64,000 nt of DNA from RGIG3077 sp964490175 (GCA_964490175.1 CAZBAI010000004.1:17460-81459), one strand, 5' to 3'. Positions 43,707 through 52,651 are shown, counted from the stretch's first letter. Notes: generated by a model from the sequence alone, not told the origin. Program-made: numbers and translations.

Positions 43707-44655
43707 AAAATCAAAACTAAAAAAATACAGCGTGCGATATGCCGCAAGAAAACACAGGTTTGTTTTGGCTGTGCTCGTTATGGTTTCGGTATGTGTAATG
43801 GCTCTTTCATATTATTGCACCGGTGTTGTCGAAAAGCACCTCATTGATGAAATCATGGATGTGCGGCTTGATAATCTTGCACAGGCGGTTGAAGAAAGCG
43901 CAGAGGAAAAAGAACTTGTCTACGGAAGATTTGTCGATGATTGCGAATGCAAAGCGCAGGCGATTGCCGTCATGATAGGTCAAAATCCCGCATTGATTGC
44001 CGATGAAATCGGCTTGGAGGAGCTTTTGGCGGTGACCGGCGTTGACGAAATAACCATTGCCGACAAGGACGGAAATATTATAAGGACTACGGCTTCATCA
44101 TTTGATGACGATGTTTCTCTTGATGCCGTTTTTGCCGAGCACGCAAACGACAAGAGCTTTTCGCAATCGATTACGGTAAAAAAAGGCGACGCCGATTACA
44201 TTGTATCGGGAGTTTCGAGAAGAGATTCAGACGGCATACTTACAATAGCCTGCTCGGCGCAAATGCTTCGCAGAATCGACGAATACACCTCAATAAGCGA
44301 CGTTACATCACGTTATCCTCTTATGGAAAACGGAATTACGGCAATAATCAACCCCGATGATATGACATATCTCAGCCACACAAACTCAGAGCTTGTCGGA
44401 ACGCTCACCGATATTCCTTTGCAAAAGCTCACCGATGAAAGCGGCAGCTTTTTTTGCAATGTAAACGGTGAAAACTGTTATGTAAAATATGAAAACAACG
44501 GCGAAAATATAATTTTGGGAGCAGTGCCGAAAGACGAAGTCTATGCGGGCAGAAACAAAGTTTTAAAATGGCTTGTGTTTGCCTGCGTTGCCTGTTGCTT
44601 TGCCGCAGCGCTTGCTTCGAGAAAGGTATTTCTTGACAAACAGAAAAATGACTGA
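43693..44655 (+). CDS. membrane-anchored Cache-like sensor protein without output domain
   Basis: 320 residues. A basic N-terminus and first helix (FVLAVLVMVSVCVMALSYY) are followed by an extracytoplasmic domain of about 230 residues and a second helix near the C-terminus (VLKWLVFACVACCFAAALAS). The outer domain has dCache-like features (EITIADKDGNIIRTT, FSQSITVKKGDADYIVSGVSRR split across strands). Only about ten residues follow the second helix, so no kinase, cyclase or chemotaxis domain is present. The ATG at 43693 follows GAGAGG. The 3' end overlaps cca by 8 bases. Confidence 0.75.
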   Translation: MSENKKSKLKKYSVRYAARKHRFVLAVLVMVSVCVMALSYYCTGVVEKHLIDEIMDVRLDNLAQAVEESAEEKELVYGRFVDDCECKAQAIAVMIGQNPALIADEIGLEELLAVTGVDEITIADKDGNIIRTTASSFDDDVSLDAVFAEHANDKSFSQSITVKKGDADYIVSGVSRRDSDGILTIACSAQMLRRIDEYTSISDVTSRYPLMENGITAIINPDDMTYLSHTNSELVGTLTDIPLQKLTDESGSFFCNVNGENCYVKYENNGENIILGAVPKDEVYAGRNKVLKWLVFACVACCFAAALASRKVFLDKQKND

Positions 44656-45985
44656 TAAATCCGCTTTGCCTTTGCCCGAAAACGCACTGCGCATTTTGGA
44701 AAGGCTTGAAGCAAACGGCTTTGAAGCTTATGCCGTGGGCGGCTGTGTGCGTGATTGCCTAATGCTGCGCACTTTCAGCGATGTCGATATTACAACAAAC
44801 GCACTGCCTGCGCAGATAAAGCAATGTTTTTGCGATTGCAAAACTGTTGATATCGGCGAAAAATACGGCACAATTTCGGTTTGCTTTAAAGACGAACGCT
44901 TTGAGATCACCTCTTATCGCACAGACGGTGCATACTGCGATTCAAGGCACCCGTGCAATGTGGCATTTTCAAAAAATCTTGCCGATGATTTAAAACGGCG
45001 TGATTTCACCGTTAACGCAATGGCTTATAACCCAAAATGCGGAATTGTCGATATTTTCGGCTCGAAAACCGATTTGCAAAGCGGTATAATACGCTGCGTC
45101 GGCAACCCGAAAGATAGGTTTTCCGAAGATGCGTTGCGTATTATGCGTGCTATAAGATTTTCTTCCGTTTTAGGCTTTAAGCTTGAAGAAAACACGAAAA
45201 AAGCGGCGTTTGAATGTGCGCATATGCTCAAAAACATTTCGCCCGAAAGACTGCGTGATGAGCTTGTTAAGCTTCTCTGCGGCAAAAACGCTTTTGATGC
45301 GCTGATTGAATATGCCGATATTTTGGCGGTGTTCATTCCCGAAATCAAGCCGTGCATAGGCTTTTGCCAGCACAGCGTATATCATAAATATGATGTGTGG
45401 GAACACATTGCGCACGCAGTTTCAAGCATAGAGCCGAATACCGACGCACGGCTGTGCGCATTGTTCCACGATATTGCAAAGCCGGAATGTTTTTTTCTCG
45501 ATGAAAATGCACAGGGGCATTTTAAGGGTCATGCGGCGATTTGTGCCGAAAAAGCGCAATCTATTATGAAGCGGCTTTGCTTTTCGTCAAAGCAGACAGA
45601 GCTTGTAAATAACGTGATTTACTTTCATTCCGACGCAAATTATACGGAAAGAATCGTAAAACGCAGAATAGCAAAGCTCGGCTATGGCGGATTTGAACTG
45701 CTGATAAAACTTCAATGCGCCGATAACAGCGCAAAACAAGATTTTTGCAGGCAAAGGCTTGAAGCGCTTGAAAAATGGCGCTGTTATGCCAAATCACTTG
45801 AAAAAGAAAACGCCTGTTTGTGCCGCCGTGATTTGGCGATTAACGGCAACGATGTCAAAGAATGCGGCTTTTGCGGCAAAAAAATCGGCGAAGTGCTTGA
45901 TAAATTGCTTGAACTTGTTGTCGATGAAAAGCTTGAAAACGACCGCAAAACGCTCATTAACGCCATGCGCAATATGCACACATAA
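44648..45985 (+). CDS. cca: CCA tRNA nucleotidyltransferase
   Basis: 445 residues. The class II nucleotidyltransferase head shows AVGGCVRDCL and the DVDIT metal site, then the RRDFTVNAMAY and EDALRIMRAIRF motifs. An HD domain follows with LFHDIAKP and HAAICAEKA. The enzyme adds or repairs the CCA end of tRNA. The ATG lies inside the end of the Cache-like gene (ATGACTGA). Many Firmicute CCA enzymes lack the HD domain, so the HD-containing form is worth noting. Confidence 0.93.
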   Translation: MTDKSALPLPENALRILERLEANGFEAYAVGGCVRDCLMLRTFSDVDITTNALPAQIKQCFCDCKTVDIGEKYGTISVCFKDERFEITSYRTDGAYCDSRHPCNVAFSKNLADDLKRRDFTVNAMAYNPKCGIVDIFGSKTDLQSGIIRCVGNPKDRFSEDALRIMRAIRFSSVLGFKLEENTKKAAFECAHMLKNISPERLRDELVKLLCGKNAFDALIEYADILAVFIPEIKPCIGFCQHSVYHKYDVWEHIAHAVSSIEPNTDARLCALFHDIAKPECFFLDENAQGHFKGHAAICAEKAQSIMKRLCFSSKQTELVNNVIYFHSDANYTERIVKRRIAKLGYGGFELLIKLQCADNSAKQDFCRQRLEALEKWRCYAKSLEKENACLCRRDLAINGNDVKECGFCGKKIGEVLDKLLELVVDEKLENDRKTLINAMRNMHT

Positions 45986-46035
45986 AAATTTAAAAAAATT
46001 TTTATGATTTTATTTTTATTTAAGGTGGAGTGATT

Positions 46036-47877
46036 ATGAAGGAAGTAAACAAACACAGAGTGATGCTTGAGCTGTTTGATATTTTGCTTATAGCGTTGTG
46101 CTGCGTCGCTTCATACGTTCTGCTGCGAGTGTTCTCCGAACCGCTTAATCCGCAGCATTCCGATTTGGCAGTTGCGGTTGTCGCAATGCCGCTGTGCTGT
46201 GTGTTGGGAATGCGGCTTTGCGGTGCATATAACGCAATTATCAAATATTCAAACGTTACCGATTATTTCCGTTATCTCTTAGGTCTGCTCAGCGGCACTG
46301 TACTGTATTATCTTGCCGTTGTGCTGCTTAATGCAACGGAAGTTTTTGAAATACCGCTCTCCGAAGTGTTCGGTCTGTTTTGCAATTTCCTTACATATGC
46401 GGCGATAATCGCTTCGAGAATACTTTATTATTTTGCCTATGATATGAAAGTTCGCTCGGGCAAGAGCAAAATCGGTTCAAGAACGTTGATTGTCGGCGCA
46501 GGCGAGCTTTGTCGGCGGATTTTGAGCGAAATGAAAAGCAGCGGCGAGTACGCTCCGATTTGCATTCTTGATGACGACCCCGCAAAGCTTTCACGCAAAA
46601 TCGACGGCGTGCCCATTGTCGGAACGACCGACAGCATTGCCGATATCTGCATGGGATACGATATCGACACAATATTTATCGCAATGCCCTCATGCACGGA
46701 CGAAAAACGCCGCAGGATTTTGAAAAAGTGCTCCGACATAAACTGCCGTGTAAAGCAAATTCCCTATATGCATGAGCTTATTTCCGACAATTTGCTTTCG
46801 CAGGCGCACAATATTCATTCGGAAGAATTGCTTGAACGCCCCGAAATATCTTTTGACGACCGAAAGTTAAGCGAATTTATCGCAAATAAAGTCTGCCTTG
46901 TTGCGGGCGCAGGTTCGATAGGCGGCGAAATTGCCTGCCAAATCGCCAAATATAAGCCGAAAATGCTGATTATTCTCGATTGCTATGAAAACAATGCCTA
47001 TGATGTTTGGCAGCAGCTTAGAATCGAACACGGCGACAGCCTTGAAGTTGTGCCGATAATCGCTTCGGTGTGCGACTATGAACGAATGCGCACGGTTTTT
47101 GAAACCTACAAAATCGACGCTGTATTTCACTGTGCGGCGCACAAGCATATTCCGCTTATGGAAACGCAGCCTATGGAGGCAATTAAAAACAACATTCTCG
47201 GGTTGCTTAACGTTGCGACTTTGGCGGAATTTTACGCCGTTGCAAAGTTTGTTTTTGTTTCTTCAAACATTGCGGTTTATCCGAAAAACGTGCTCGGTGC
47301 GACAAAAGCCTGCTGTGAGATGATAATGCAATATATGGCACAAAACGATAACGATACCGATTTTATCACAACACGCTTCGGAAATGTGCTGGATTCAAAC
47401 GGCTCGGTAGTGCCGCTGTTTCGCAAGCAGATTGAAAGCGGCGGACCTGTAACCGTTACCCACCCGGATATTGTACGTGATTTTATCACCTTGCCCGAAG
47501 CGGCTTCGCTTGTTTTGCAATCGGCGGCAATGGCACACGGCGGCGAAATTTTCGTTTTGTATATGAATCGTCCGGTTAAAATTGCAAAACTTGCCGAAAA
47601 GCTTATCAAAATGTACGGAAAAATACCGAATGAGGACATTGAAATAAAATTTACGGGACTGCGCCCGGGTGAAATGATTTCGGATAGGGCGCTTTTTGAC
47701 AGGGCAAACGTTACGGAAACCGAAAACGAAAAAATATTTATCGGCACTCAGCCGAACATTGACGCCGATGCGTTTTTCAAAAAGCTTTCGGAATTAAAGG
47801 CGGCTTCAAACGCAAATGATGTGCCCAAAACCGTTGCACTGCTTAAAGAAATTGTTCCGATTTTCGATGAGGATTAA
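46036..47877 (+). CDS. FlaA1/CapD-like nucleotide-sugar epimerase/dehydratase family membrane protein
   Basis: 613 residues. Four N-terminal membrane helices (about 10-125) are followed by a CoA-binding-like Rossmann domain (TLIVGAGELCRRIL) and a second SDR-type Rossmann domain (LVAGAGSIGGEIA, VFHCAAHKHIPLME, LGATKACCEM, TRFGNVLDSNGSVVPLF, FTGLRPGEM). The family makes 4,6-dehydrated or epimerised UDP-sugars for capsule and glycan synthesis. The segment normally STDKAV reads SSNIAV here (Asn411, Ile412), so the catalytic Asp-Lys is missing. The ATG at 46036 follows GGTGGAG. It is 50 bases after cca. Confidence 0.9.
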   Translation: MKEVNKHRVMLELFDILLIALCCVASYVLLRVFSEPLNPQHSDLAVAVVAMPLCCVLGMRLCGAYNAIIKYSNVTDYFRYLLGLLSGTVLYYLAVVLLNATEVFEIPLSEVFGLFCNFLTYAAIIASRILYYFAYDMKVRSGKSKIGSRTLIVGAGELCRRILSEMKSSGEYAPICILDDDPAKLSRKIDGVPIVGTTDSIADICMGYDIDTIFIAMPSCTDEKRRRILKKCSDINCRVKQIPYMHELISDNLLSQAHNIHSEELLERPEISFDDRKLSEFIANKVCLVAGAGSIGGEIACQIAKYKPKMLIILDCYENNAYDVWQQLRIEHGDSLEVVPIIASVCDYERMRTVFETYKIDAVFHCAAHKHIPLMETQPMEAIKNNILGLLNVATLAEFYAVAKFVFVSSNIAVYPKNVLGATKACCEMIMQYMAQNDNDTDFITTRFGNVLDSNGSVVPLFRKQIESGGPVTVTHPDIVRDFITLPEAASLVLQSAAMAHGGEIFVLYMNRPVKIAKLAEKLIKMYGKIPNEDIEIKFTGLRPGEMISDRALFDRANVTETENEKIFIGTQPNIDADAFFKKLSELKAASNANDVPKTVALLKEIVPIFDED

Positions 47878-47893
47878 CCGAACATTAAATAAC

Positions 47894-47955
47894 GTGAAAG
47901 ATAGCGTACAGGCAAAAATCGCTTAGCACGGCGCTTTTTGCCTTAAAACTTTCAC
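47894..47955 (+). terminator. long interrupted hairpin after the capD-like gene
   Basis: Arms GTGAAAG/CTTTCAC and GGCAAAAA/TTTTTGCC form a long stem 17 bases past the stop. It resembles a terminator with an extended base. Confidence 0.55.
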
Positions 47956-47977
47956 AAAAACAACTAAATAACCGACA

Positions 47978-48016
47978 AAGCGCACGTTGCCCTAAATTTC
48001 GGGAAACGTGCGCTTT
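47978..48016. terminator. bidirectional terminator between capD-like gene and spoIVA
   Basis: Perfect 12-bp arms AAAGCGCACGTT and AACGTGCGCTTT are followed by TTTG. It serves convergent genes. Confidence 0.85.
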
Positions 48017-48034
48017 TTGCCGCACCGATATTTT

Positions 48035-49510
48035 TTAAAGTATAAAGCAGATAAGACCGCCGCAACCCTCGTTGATGATTCTTTCAAGCGTTTCTCTCAG
48101 CTTTGCTCTTGCATCGGTCGGCATTTTGCAAAGCTTTGTGTGCAGCCCCTCGTTCACAAGCTCGTGAAGCGTTTTGCCGAAGATATTGCTTTTCCAAATC
48201 TCCGTGGGGTTTTCTTCAAATTCTTTTAAAAGATACATAATAAGTTCTTCACTTTGCTTTTCACTGCCGACGCTCGGGCAAACCGCAGTATTTATATTTG
48301 CACGCATAATATGCAGCGACGGTGCCGAAGCGCATAGTTTTACGCCGTATTTTCCGCCTTGTTTGACAATTTCCGGTTCTTCGAGCGAAAGTTCTTCCAT
48401 TTCCGGCATGACTATTCCGTAGCCTGTTGTCTGTGCATCCTCAAGCGCCCCTTTAACCTTACCGTACTCTTTTTTGATTCGGTTAAAATCCGCCAAAATC
48501 GGAATAAGGTCGCTTTCGCTTGAAATTTCGATTCCGGTTTTTTCGCTTAGAATTTTATAAAACAGCGCCGGGTCAAGAGAAACCTGCGCCGTTACCGACC
48601 CTGTTCCGAGGTCGATATCGGATATTCTCGCCGAGGTAATATGCGGGCATTCGATGAATCTGTCCACACAGTTCTTGATTTGGCGTACATATTCAACATT
48701 AGCGGCGCATTCTCTGATAGTTTCAAAAACACTAAGGCGCAGCCAATGCTCTTTTTCGAGATTTGATATCCAGCCGGGCATTTTTATGTTTATTTCCTTT
48801 ACGGGAAACGAAAACAGCAGCTCGGTTAGTATTTCACGTATATCGCCTTCGTCAAGGTCGATACAGCTGACAGGCACAACGGGCACTTCATATTCATCAC
48901 GCATTTTTCTTGCAAGCTGCTGTGATTGTTCGCAGCTCGGGTCAATGCAGTTAAGCAAAATCACAAAGGGCTTGTTAATGTCCTTAAGTTCGCCGACGAT
49001 TTTCCTTTCGCATTCGGCATATTCCTTTCTCGGAATGTCGGTTATGCTTGCGTCGCTCGTTATCAAAAGCCCAATGGTAGAGTGCTCGGAAATAACCTTT
49101 CTCGTGCCTATTTCCGCCGCCATGTTGAAAGGAATTTCATCGTCAAACCATGGCGTTCTGACCATTCTCGGCGCATTGTTTTCTATATAGCCTATGCTGC
49201 TCGGCGTTATGTAGCCGACACAGTCTATCAGCCGAACGTTAAGCCTTGCGCTTTCGCCCAAGGTGATTTGCGCCGCCTCCTCCGGAATGAATTTCGGCTC
49301 GGTCGTCATGATTGTTTTTCCCGCCGCCGATTGAGGCAGCTCGTCAATCGCACGCTCACGCTTAAAATCACTTGAAATATTCGGAATGACAAGGGTTTCC
49401 ATAAATTTCTTTATAAATGTTGATTTGCCTGTGCGCACGGGCCCGACAATGCCTATGTATATATCGCCGTCGGTGCGCTTTGCAATGTCGCTGTAAATGT
49501 CTTTGTTCAT
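48035..49510 (-). CDS. spoIVA: stage IV sporulation protein A
   Basis: 491 residues, the normal SpoIVA length. SpoIVA is an ATPase that polymerises on the forespore surface as the base of the spore coat. The N-terminus has the P-loop GPVRTGKST (about residue 22) and family strings FVIPNI-like LVIPNISSDFKRERA, QSAAGKTIMTTEPKF and VRTPWFDDEIPF. The start at 49510 is chosen because AAGGAG precedes it and the protein then begins MNKDIYSDIA, as in orthologs. It is 26 bases downstream of the sipL-like gene. The C-terminal GCGGLICFIL end is intact. Confidence 0.97.
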   Translation of the reverse strand: MNKDIYSDIAKRTDGDIYIGIVGPVRTGKSTFIKKFMETLVIPNISSDFKRERAIDELPQSAAGKTIMTTEPKFIPEEAAQITLGESARLNVRLIDCVGYITPSSIGYIENNAPRMVRTPWFDDEIPFNMAAEIGTRKVISEHSTIGLLITSDASITDIPRKEYAECERKIVGELKDINKPFVILLNCIDPSCEQSQQLARKMRDEYEVPVVPVSCIDLDEGDIREILTELLFSFPVKEINIKMPGWISNLEKEHWLRLSVFETIRECAANVEYVRQIKNCVDRFIECPHITSARISDIDLGTGSVTAQVSLDPALFYKILSEKTGIEISSESDLIPILADFNRIKKEYGKVKGALEDAQTTGYGIVMPEMEELSLEEPEIVKQGGKYGVKLCASAPSLHIMRANINTAVCPSVGSEKQSEELIMYLLKEFEENPTEIWKSNIFGKTLHELVNEGLHTKLCKMPTDARAKLRETLERIINEGCGGLICFIL

Positions 49511-49536
49511 TTCATTTCTCCTTAAAATCAAGATAT

Positions 49537-51075
49537 TCAGTTTGAAACTATGGGTATCATCATCATGCCACAGCATTCTTCATCCGCACAGTCTTTTGAA
49601 TTTTCTTCGCAGACCGCCCTTGCCGAGGTTTTATACCTCTTGGCAATATCCCAGATTTTTTCGCCGCTGTGTGCAAAATACAGGCGCAGAGCATAACCGT
49701 CATCACATTTGATTTTGTTGCTTTCATCAATTGTAATATCGCAAATAGCTTTGATACAGCAGGACGGAATCACACACCCCGATATCCTTATCTCCGATTT
49801 CAGCGAAACCTTTTCCGCTTCCGATATGGTGTATCCGCAAGAGCAAACATTTGCGTTTATATCACAGCGCAATGATTCAAAATCGCCAAATTCGTCAATA
49901 GCGTGCTCAAATACGTTTTCTTTTTCATAAACAGAATAGCTCTCGCCCGTTTTTGCAAGAATGCTCCACTTGATTTTTCCGCTGATTATCAGCTTGCCCG
50001 ATTCAATTCGTGAGCTGACAACCTCAGACTGCGCCCAAACACTGCAAACGCTTTCGATTTCGTTTGCTTCAAATTCAAACGATTCCTTGGCAATGTGAAT
50101 TTGCTCTATCTCAATCGGGGCAGAATCAAGGCAAACATCACACTCGGAAAGGGCGCACGCATATTCCGTAGAATATGCATCGGTCACTATTTCAACTTCA
50201 CGGCTTTGCTGTGAAAGCACCGTTGCATATATCATCGCCGAACATTTTATGCGCTTTGCTTGACCGTCATCGTTTGATACGGCGCTGATATCGCAAAAAA
50301 TGCACTGTGCGTCAATAATACGATTGTCACAATCGCTTGAAGCGCTTGTATCGAGTATCTGCGAAAAAGGCATTGAAAACTGCATGTTTTCAATCTGACC
50401 CGAATCTGCGGCATAAAGCAGATTTACAGCGATTTCGCCCTTTATCGCAAGCTTGCCGGAAACCGTTTTTTTCTCAACCGATGTAACAAACGCATCGCTT
50501 TTTATAATCGAAACGACCGGCGGCTTTGAAGAACCTAAGTCAAATTCATCCTCGCAAACAAAGCTTTTTGTCGCAAAATCACTTTCTGCCAAGGCAACGG
50601 CTCGCTTTTTTAAAAGCTGTATTCCGCAGTCCGAAGCCGATGATATAATCGCTTGCTCTATCGGCAATGTTACCGATACGCAGCAGCTGACAGCCCCTCT
50701 TATATCAAGCCTGCGGCTGTTCACCGCCCGTGGGTTTACATAATCGCATTTGGGTGTGATTTTTACAATTGCGTTTTCGCACGAAACGCCTGTATCAACC
50801 GATTTTGTGTATTGCAATTTTTGCGTCACCGTATTCAGCGTTCCGTCGCTTTGAGTGCAGTACCATACCGTTATTTCAACGCTGAGTTCAAACATAACCC
50901 TGTCGGCACTTACGCTCCGAGAAATTATCGCAGGGTTCACAAAACATTTCAAAACCCTGAAAATATCCGGATAGTAGTCGGGCAGAATACAGTCAAGTTC
51001 AATGCTTTGCTCGCAGTTTTTTGAAAAAACCTCCTTGCTGTTTATTATGGTTTGCTTCTCTAATCTAAAGTCCAT
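49537..51075 (-). CDS. SipL-like spore protein: DUF3794 repeats with C-terminal LysM
   Basis: 512 residues. The body consists of DUF3794-type beta-rich repeats (DYYPDIFRVLKC near the start, and VSGKLAIKGEIAVNLLY, KLIISGKIKWSILAK). A C-terminal LysM-like segment follows (YFAHSGEKIWDIAKRYKTSARAV). This is the architecture of Clostridioides difficile SipL, which binds SpoIVA through its LysM domain and is needed for coat attachment. The gene lies directly upstream of spoIVA, probably in one operon, supporting the same partnership. ATG follows GGAGG. Confidence 0.88.
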   Translation of the reverse strand: MDFRLEKQTIINSKEVFSKNCEQSIELDCILPDYYPDIFRVLKCFVNPAIISRSVSADRVMFELSVEITVWYCTQSDGTLNTVTQKLQYTKSVDTGVSCENAIVKITPKCDYVNPRAVNSRRLDIRGAVSCCVSVTLPIEQAIISSASDCGIQLLKKRAVALAESDFATKSFVCEDEFDLGSSKPPVVSIIKSDAFVTSVEKKTVSGKLAIKGEIAVNLLYAADSGQIENMQFSMPFSQILDTSASSDCDNRIIDAQCIFCDISAVSNDDGQAKRIKCSAMIYATVLSQQSREVEIVTDAYSTEYACALSECDVCLDSAPIEIEQIHIAKESFEFEANEIESVCSVWAQSEVVSSRIESGKLIISGKIKWSILAKTGESYSVYEKENVFEHAIDEFGDFESLRCDINANVCSCGYTISEAEKVSLKSEIRISGCVIPSCCIKAICDITIDESNKIKCDDGYALRLYFAHSGEKIWDIAKRYKTSARAVCEENSKDCADEECCGMMMIPIVSN

Positions 51076-51152
51076 GTGTGTACCTCCGAATTTGAATTGT
51101 ACTTGCTAAAACAATATATTCGCACAGCGGACTTTATATGCCTAAGCCGCAT

Positions 51153-51530
51153 GGGAAAAGTAAATTTGCCGTGACGAAAACAAAAATCGGACCTCACAAA
51201 GCAAAATCCGAAATTCGAGTAGCGTTTGGCTACTGTGATATTTAAATGTGTAGGAAAAGTAAATTTGCCGTGACAAAACAAAAATCGGACTTTGCAAAGC
51301 AAAATCCGAAATTCGAGTAGCGTTTGGCTACAAGATACTTTAAGTCGCATGGGAAAAGTAAACTTACCGTGACAAAACAAAAATCGGACTTTGCAAAGCA
51401 AAATCCGAAATTCGAGTAGCGNNNNNNNNNNNNNNNNNNNNNNNNNNNNNNNNNNNNNNNNNNNNNNNNNNNNNNNNNNNNNNNNNNNNNNNNNNNNNNN
51501 NNNNNNNNNNNNNNNNNNNNNTTTGGCTAC
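51153..51530. repeat. 99-bp tandem repeats, interrupted by an assembly gap
   Basis: Three units begin at about 51153, 51252 and 51351, exactly 99 bases apart. The third is interrupted by 100 N (51422-51521) and its end (TTTGGCTAC) resumes after the gap. Each unit holds an imperfect hairpin (CGGACTTTGC/GCAAAATCCG) and a small one (GTAGC/GCTAC). The linker between units varies. They lie between the sipL-like gene and tRNA-Arg. Confidence 0.9.
51422..51521. other. assembly gap (100 N)
   Basis: Exactly 100 unknown bases inside a tandem repeat unit. The round number suggests a placeholder and a collapsed repeat, not a measured length. Confidence 0.95.
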
Positions 51531-51605
51531 TGGTCCGCCCGACAGGAGTTGAACCTGCGCACCCACGGTCGGAGCGTGGTGCTCTATCCACTGAGCTACG
51601 GGCAG
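51531..51605 (-). tRNA. tRNA-Arg (anticodon CCG)
   Basis: 75 bases with encoded CCA. The acceptor stem is CTGCCCG/CGGGCGG, the D-stem GCTC/GAGC, the anticodon stem CCACG/CGTGG with loop CTCCGAC (anticodon CCG), and the T-loop TTCAACT. It reads the CGG arginine codon. Confidence 0.95.
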
Positions 51606-51659
51606 AAAAATCGACATAAAGCCGAACGAAACAGACATTAAATTTTAGTCTTTAACGAT

Positions 51660-51704
51660 ATTATAACATAACCTCTTGCAATTTTCAAGAGGATTTGGTA
51701 TAAT
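51660..51704. promoter_or_regulatory. overlapping divergent promoters inside a hairpin
   Basis: Leftward: TTGAAA (51688-51683) and TATAAT (51665-51660), spacing 17, for tRNA-Arg. Rightward: TTGCAA (51676-51681) and TATAAT (51699-51704), spacing 17, for the hydrolase gene. Both -35 boxes lie in the inverted repeat CCTCTTG/CAAGAGG, so the two polymerases would compete. Confidence 0.8.
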
Positions 51705-51735
51705 AAATTCAATAATGTTTTTTGGAGATGAAAAA

Positions 51736-52290
51736 ATGCCCAATTCAATATACCTTGTTTTTTCAAATACAAGTACATATGTTGCAAAAATGATTCGCAT
51801 TTTTTCCCGCAAATCCTTTTCGCATGTTTCAATCGCAAGCGGACTCGACCTTGAAGAAATGTATTCGTTTTGCCGAAATTACCGCAGAACGCCGCTCCCC
51901 GCAACGTTTAATCAGGAGCATATTACAGGCGGCTCGTTCGGCAAATATATCCCTTGCGAAATATACAGAATAGACCTTTCGGATGAACAAAGAAAGGAAT
52001 ATGAAAAAATTATAGCTTATTTTTTAAAGCACAGATGTGAATATGCCTATAACGTCCTCGGACTTTGTACTATTCCTTTGAAGAAAAATATCCGCAGGAA
52101 AAATAAATATGTATGCTCTCAATTCGTGGCACACGTTTTAAATTCGCTTGATATCGAGCTTGAAAAAGATGTGTTTTTAAACGCCCCCGAAGATTTGCGC
52201 CACCTTGATTGCGCACAGCTTATATATAAGGGCGAATTGAACGAATTTGTTAAAGCAAGCTCACGGCAATGGGGTTCGGCTACGGCTTAA
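51736..52290 (+). CDS. papain-fold (NlpC/P60/YiiX-like) hydrolase
   Basis: 184 residues. The pattern is a permuted papain-like fold: the His lies first in FSHVSIAS and the Cys later in YVCSQFVAHVL, as in YiiX/YebB-type NlpC/P60 relatives. No signal peptide or membrane helix is seen, so a cytoplasmic or forespore location is likely. The ATG at 51736 follows GGAG; the earlier in-frame start overlaps the promoter. Substrate (peptide, lipid or amide) is unknown. Confidence 0.75.
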   Translation: MPNSIYLVFSNTSTYVAKMIRIFSRKSFSHVSIASGLDLEEMYSFCRNYRRTPLPATFNQEHITGGSFGKYIPCEIYRIDLSDEQRKEYEKIIAYFLKHRCEYAYNVLGLCTIPLKKNIRRKNKYVCSQFVAHVLNSLDIELEKDVFLNAPEDLRHLDCAQLIYKGELNEFVKASSRQWGSATA

Positions 52291-52296
52291 ATACGG

Positions 52297-52617
52297 TTAT
52301 TCGCAGAGCGTTTCAAAAATCGAAATAATCAGCGATGAATCATCGGGATATAAAAACAGCAACGCATAGCGCTTATCGGATTTGTCATATTCGGTTTGCA
52401 CGTTGAATTTTGCGCTTTTGCCGAAAAAATGCAGCACGGCCTGTCCCTGTGAGTTTTTTTCAATGTAGGGCATTGTGATGTTGTGCCCCGAAATTCTGCT
52501 GTGCATTCTTACAAATGCCGTCAATATGCCGACAAAAAGAATTATTGAGCAAAATATCGCCGCCGCAGTTAATGTGACGGCTCTTTTTAACATTTTAGTT
52601 TGATTTGTATGCCGCAT
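52297..52617 (-). CDS. small single-pass membrane protein downstream of spoIIP
   Basis: 106 residues with one helix (about 13-35, AVTLTAAAIFCSIILFVGIL) and an outer domain with strands HNITMPYIEKNSQG, AVLHFFGKSAKF and YALLFLYPDDSSLI. AGGAGGGG lies about 12 bases upstream of the ATG. It follows spoIIP by 34 bases and is probably in its transcript, which hints at a sporulation role. I do not recognise it. Confidence 0.65.
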   Translation of the reverse strand: MRHTNQTKMLKRAVTLTAAAIFCSIILFVGILTAFVRMHSRISGHNITMPYIEKNSQGQAVLHFFGKSAKFNVQTEYDKSDKRYALLFLYPDDSSLIISIFETLCE

Positions 52618-52651
52618 AAAACTCTATATCCCCTCCTTTATGTTGATTTTT

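Noticed and set aside
51153..51530. CRISPR array
   Set aside because: Units are 99 bases with only short diverged linkers, there are no 30-40-base unique spacers, and no cas genes are present.
51060..51638. Long minus-strand reading frame with a 33-residue repeat across the tandem repeats
   Set aside because: The 99-bp unit is divisible by three, so any open frame stays open by chance. The frame also crosses the assembly gap and the tRNA gene and has no ribosome site.
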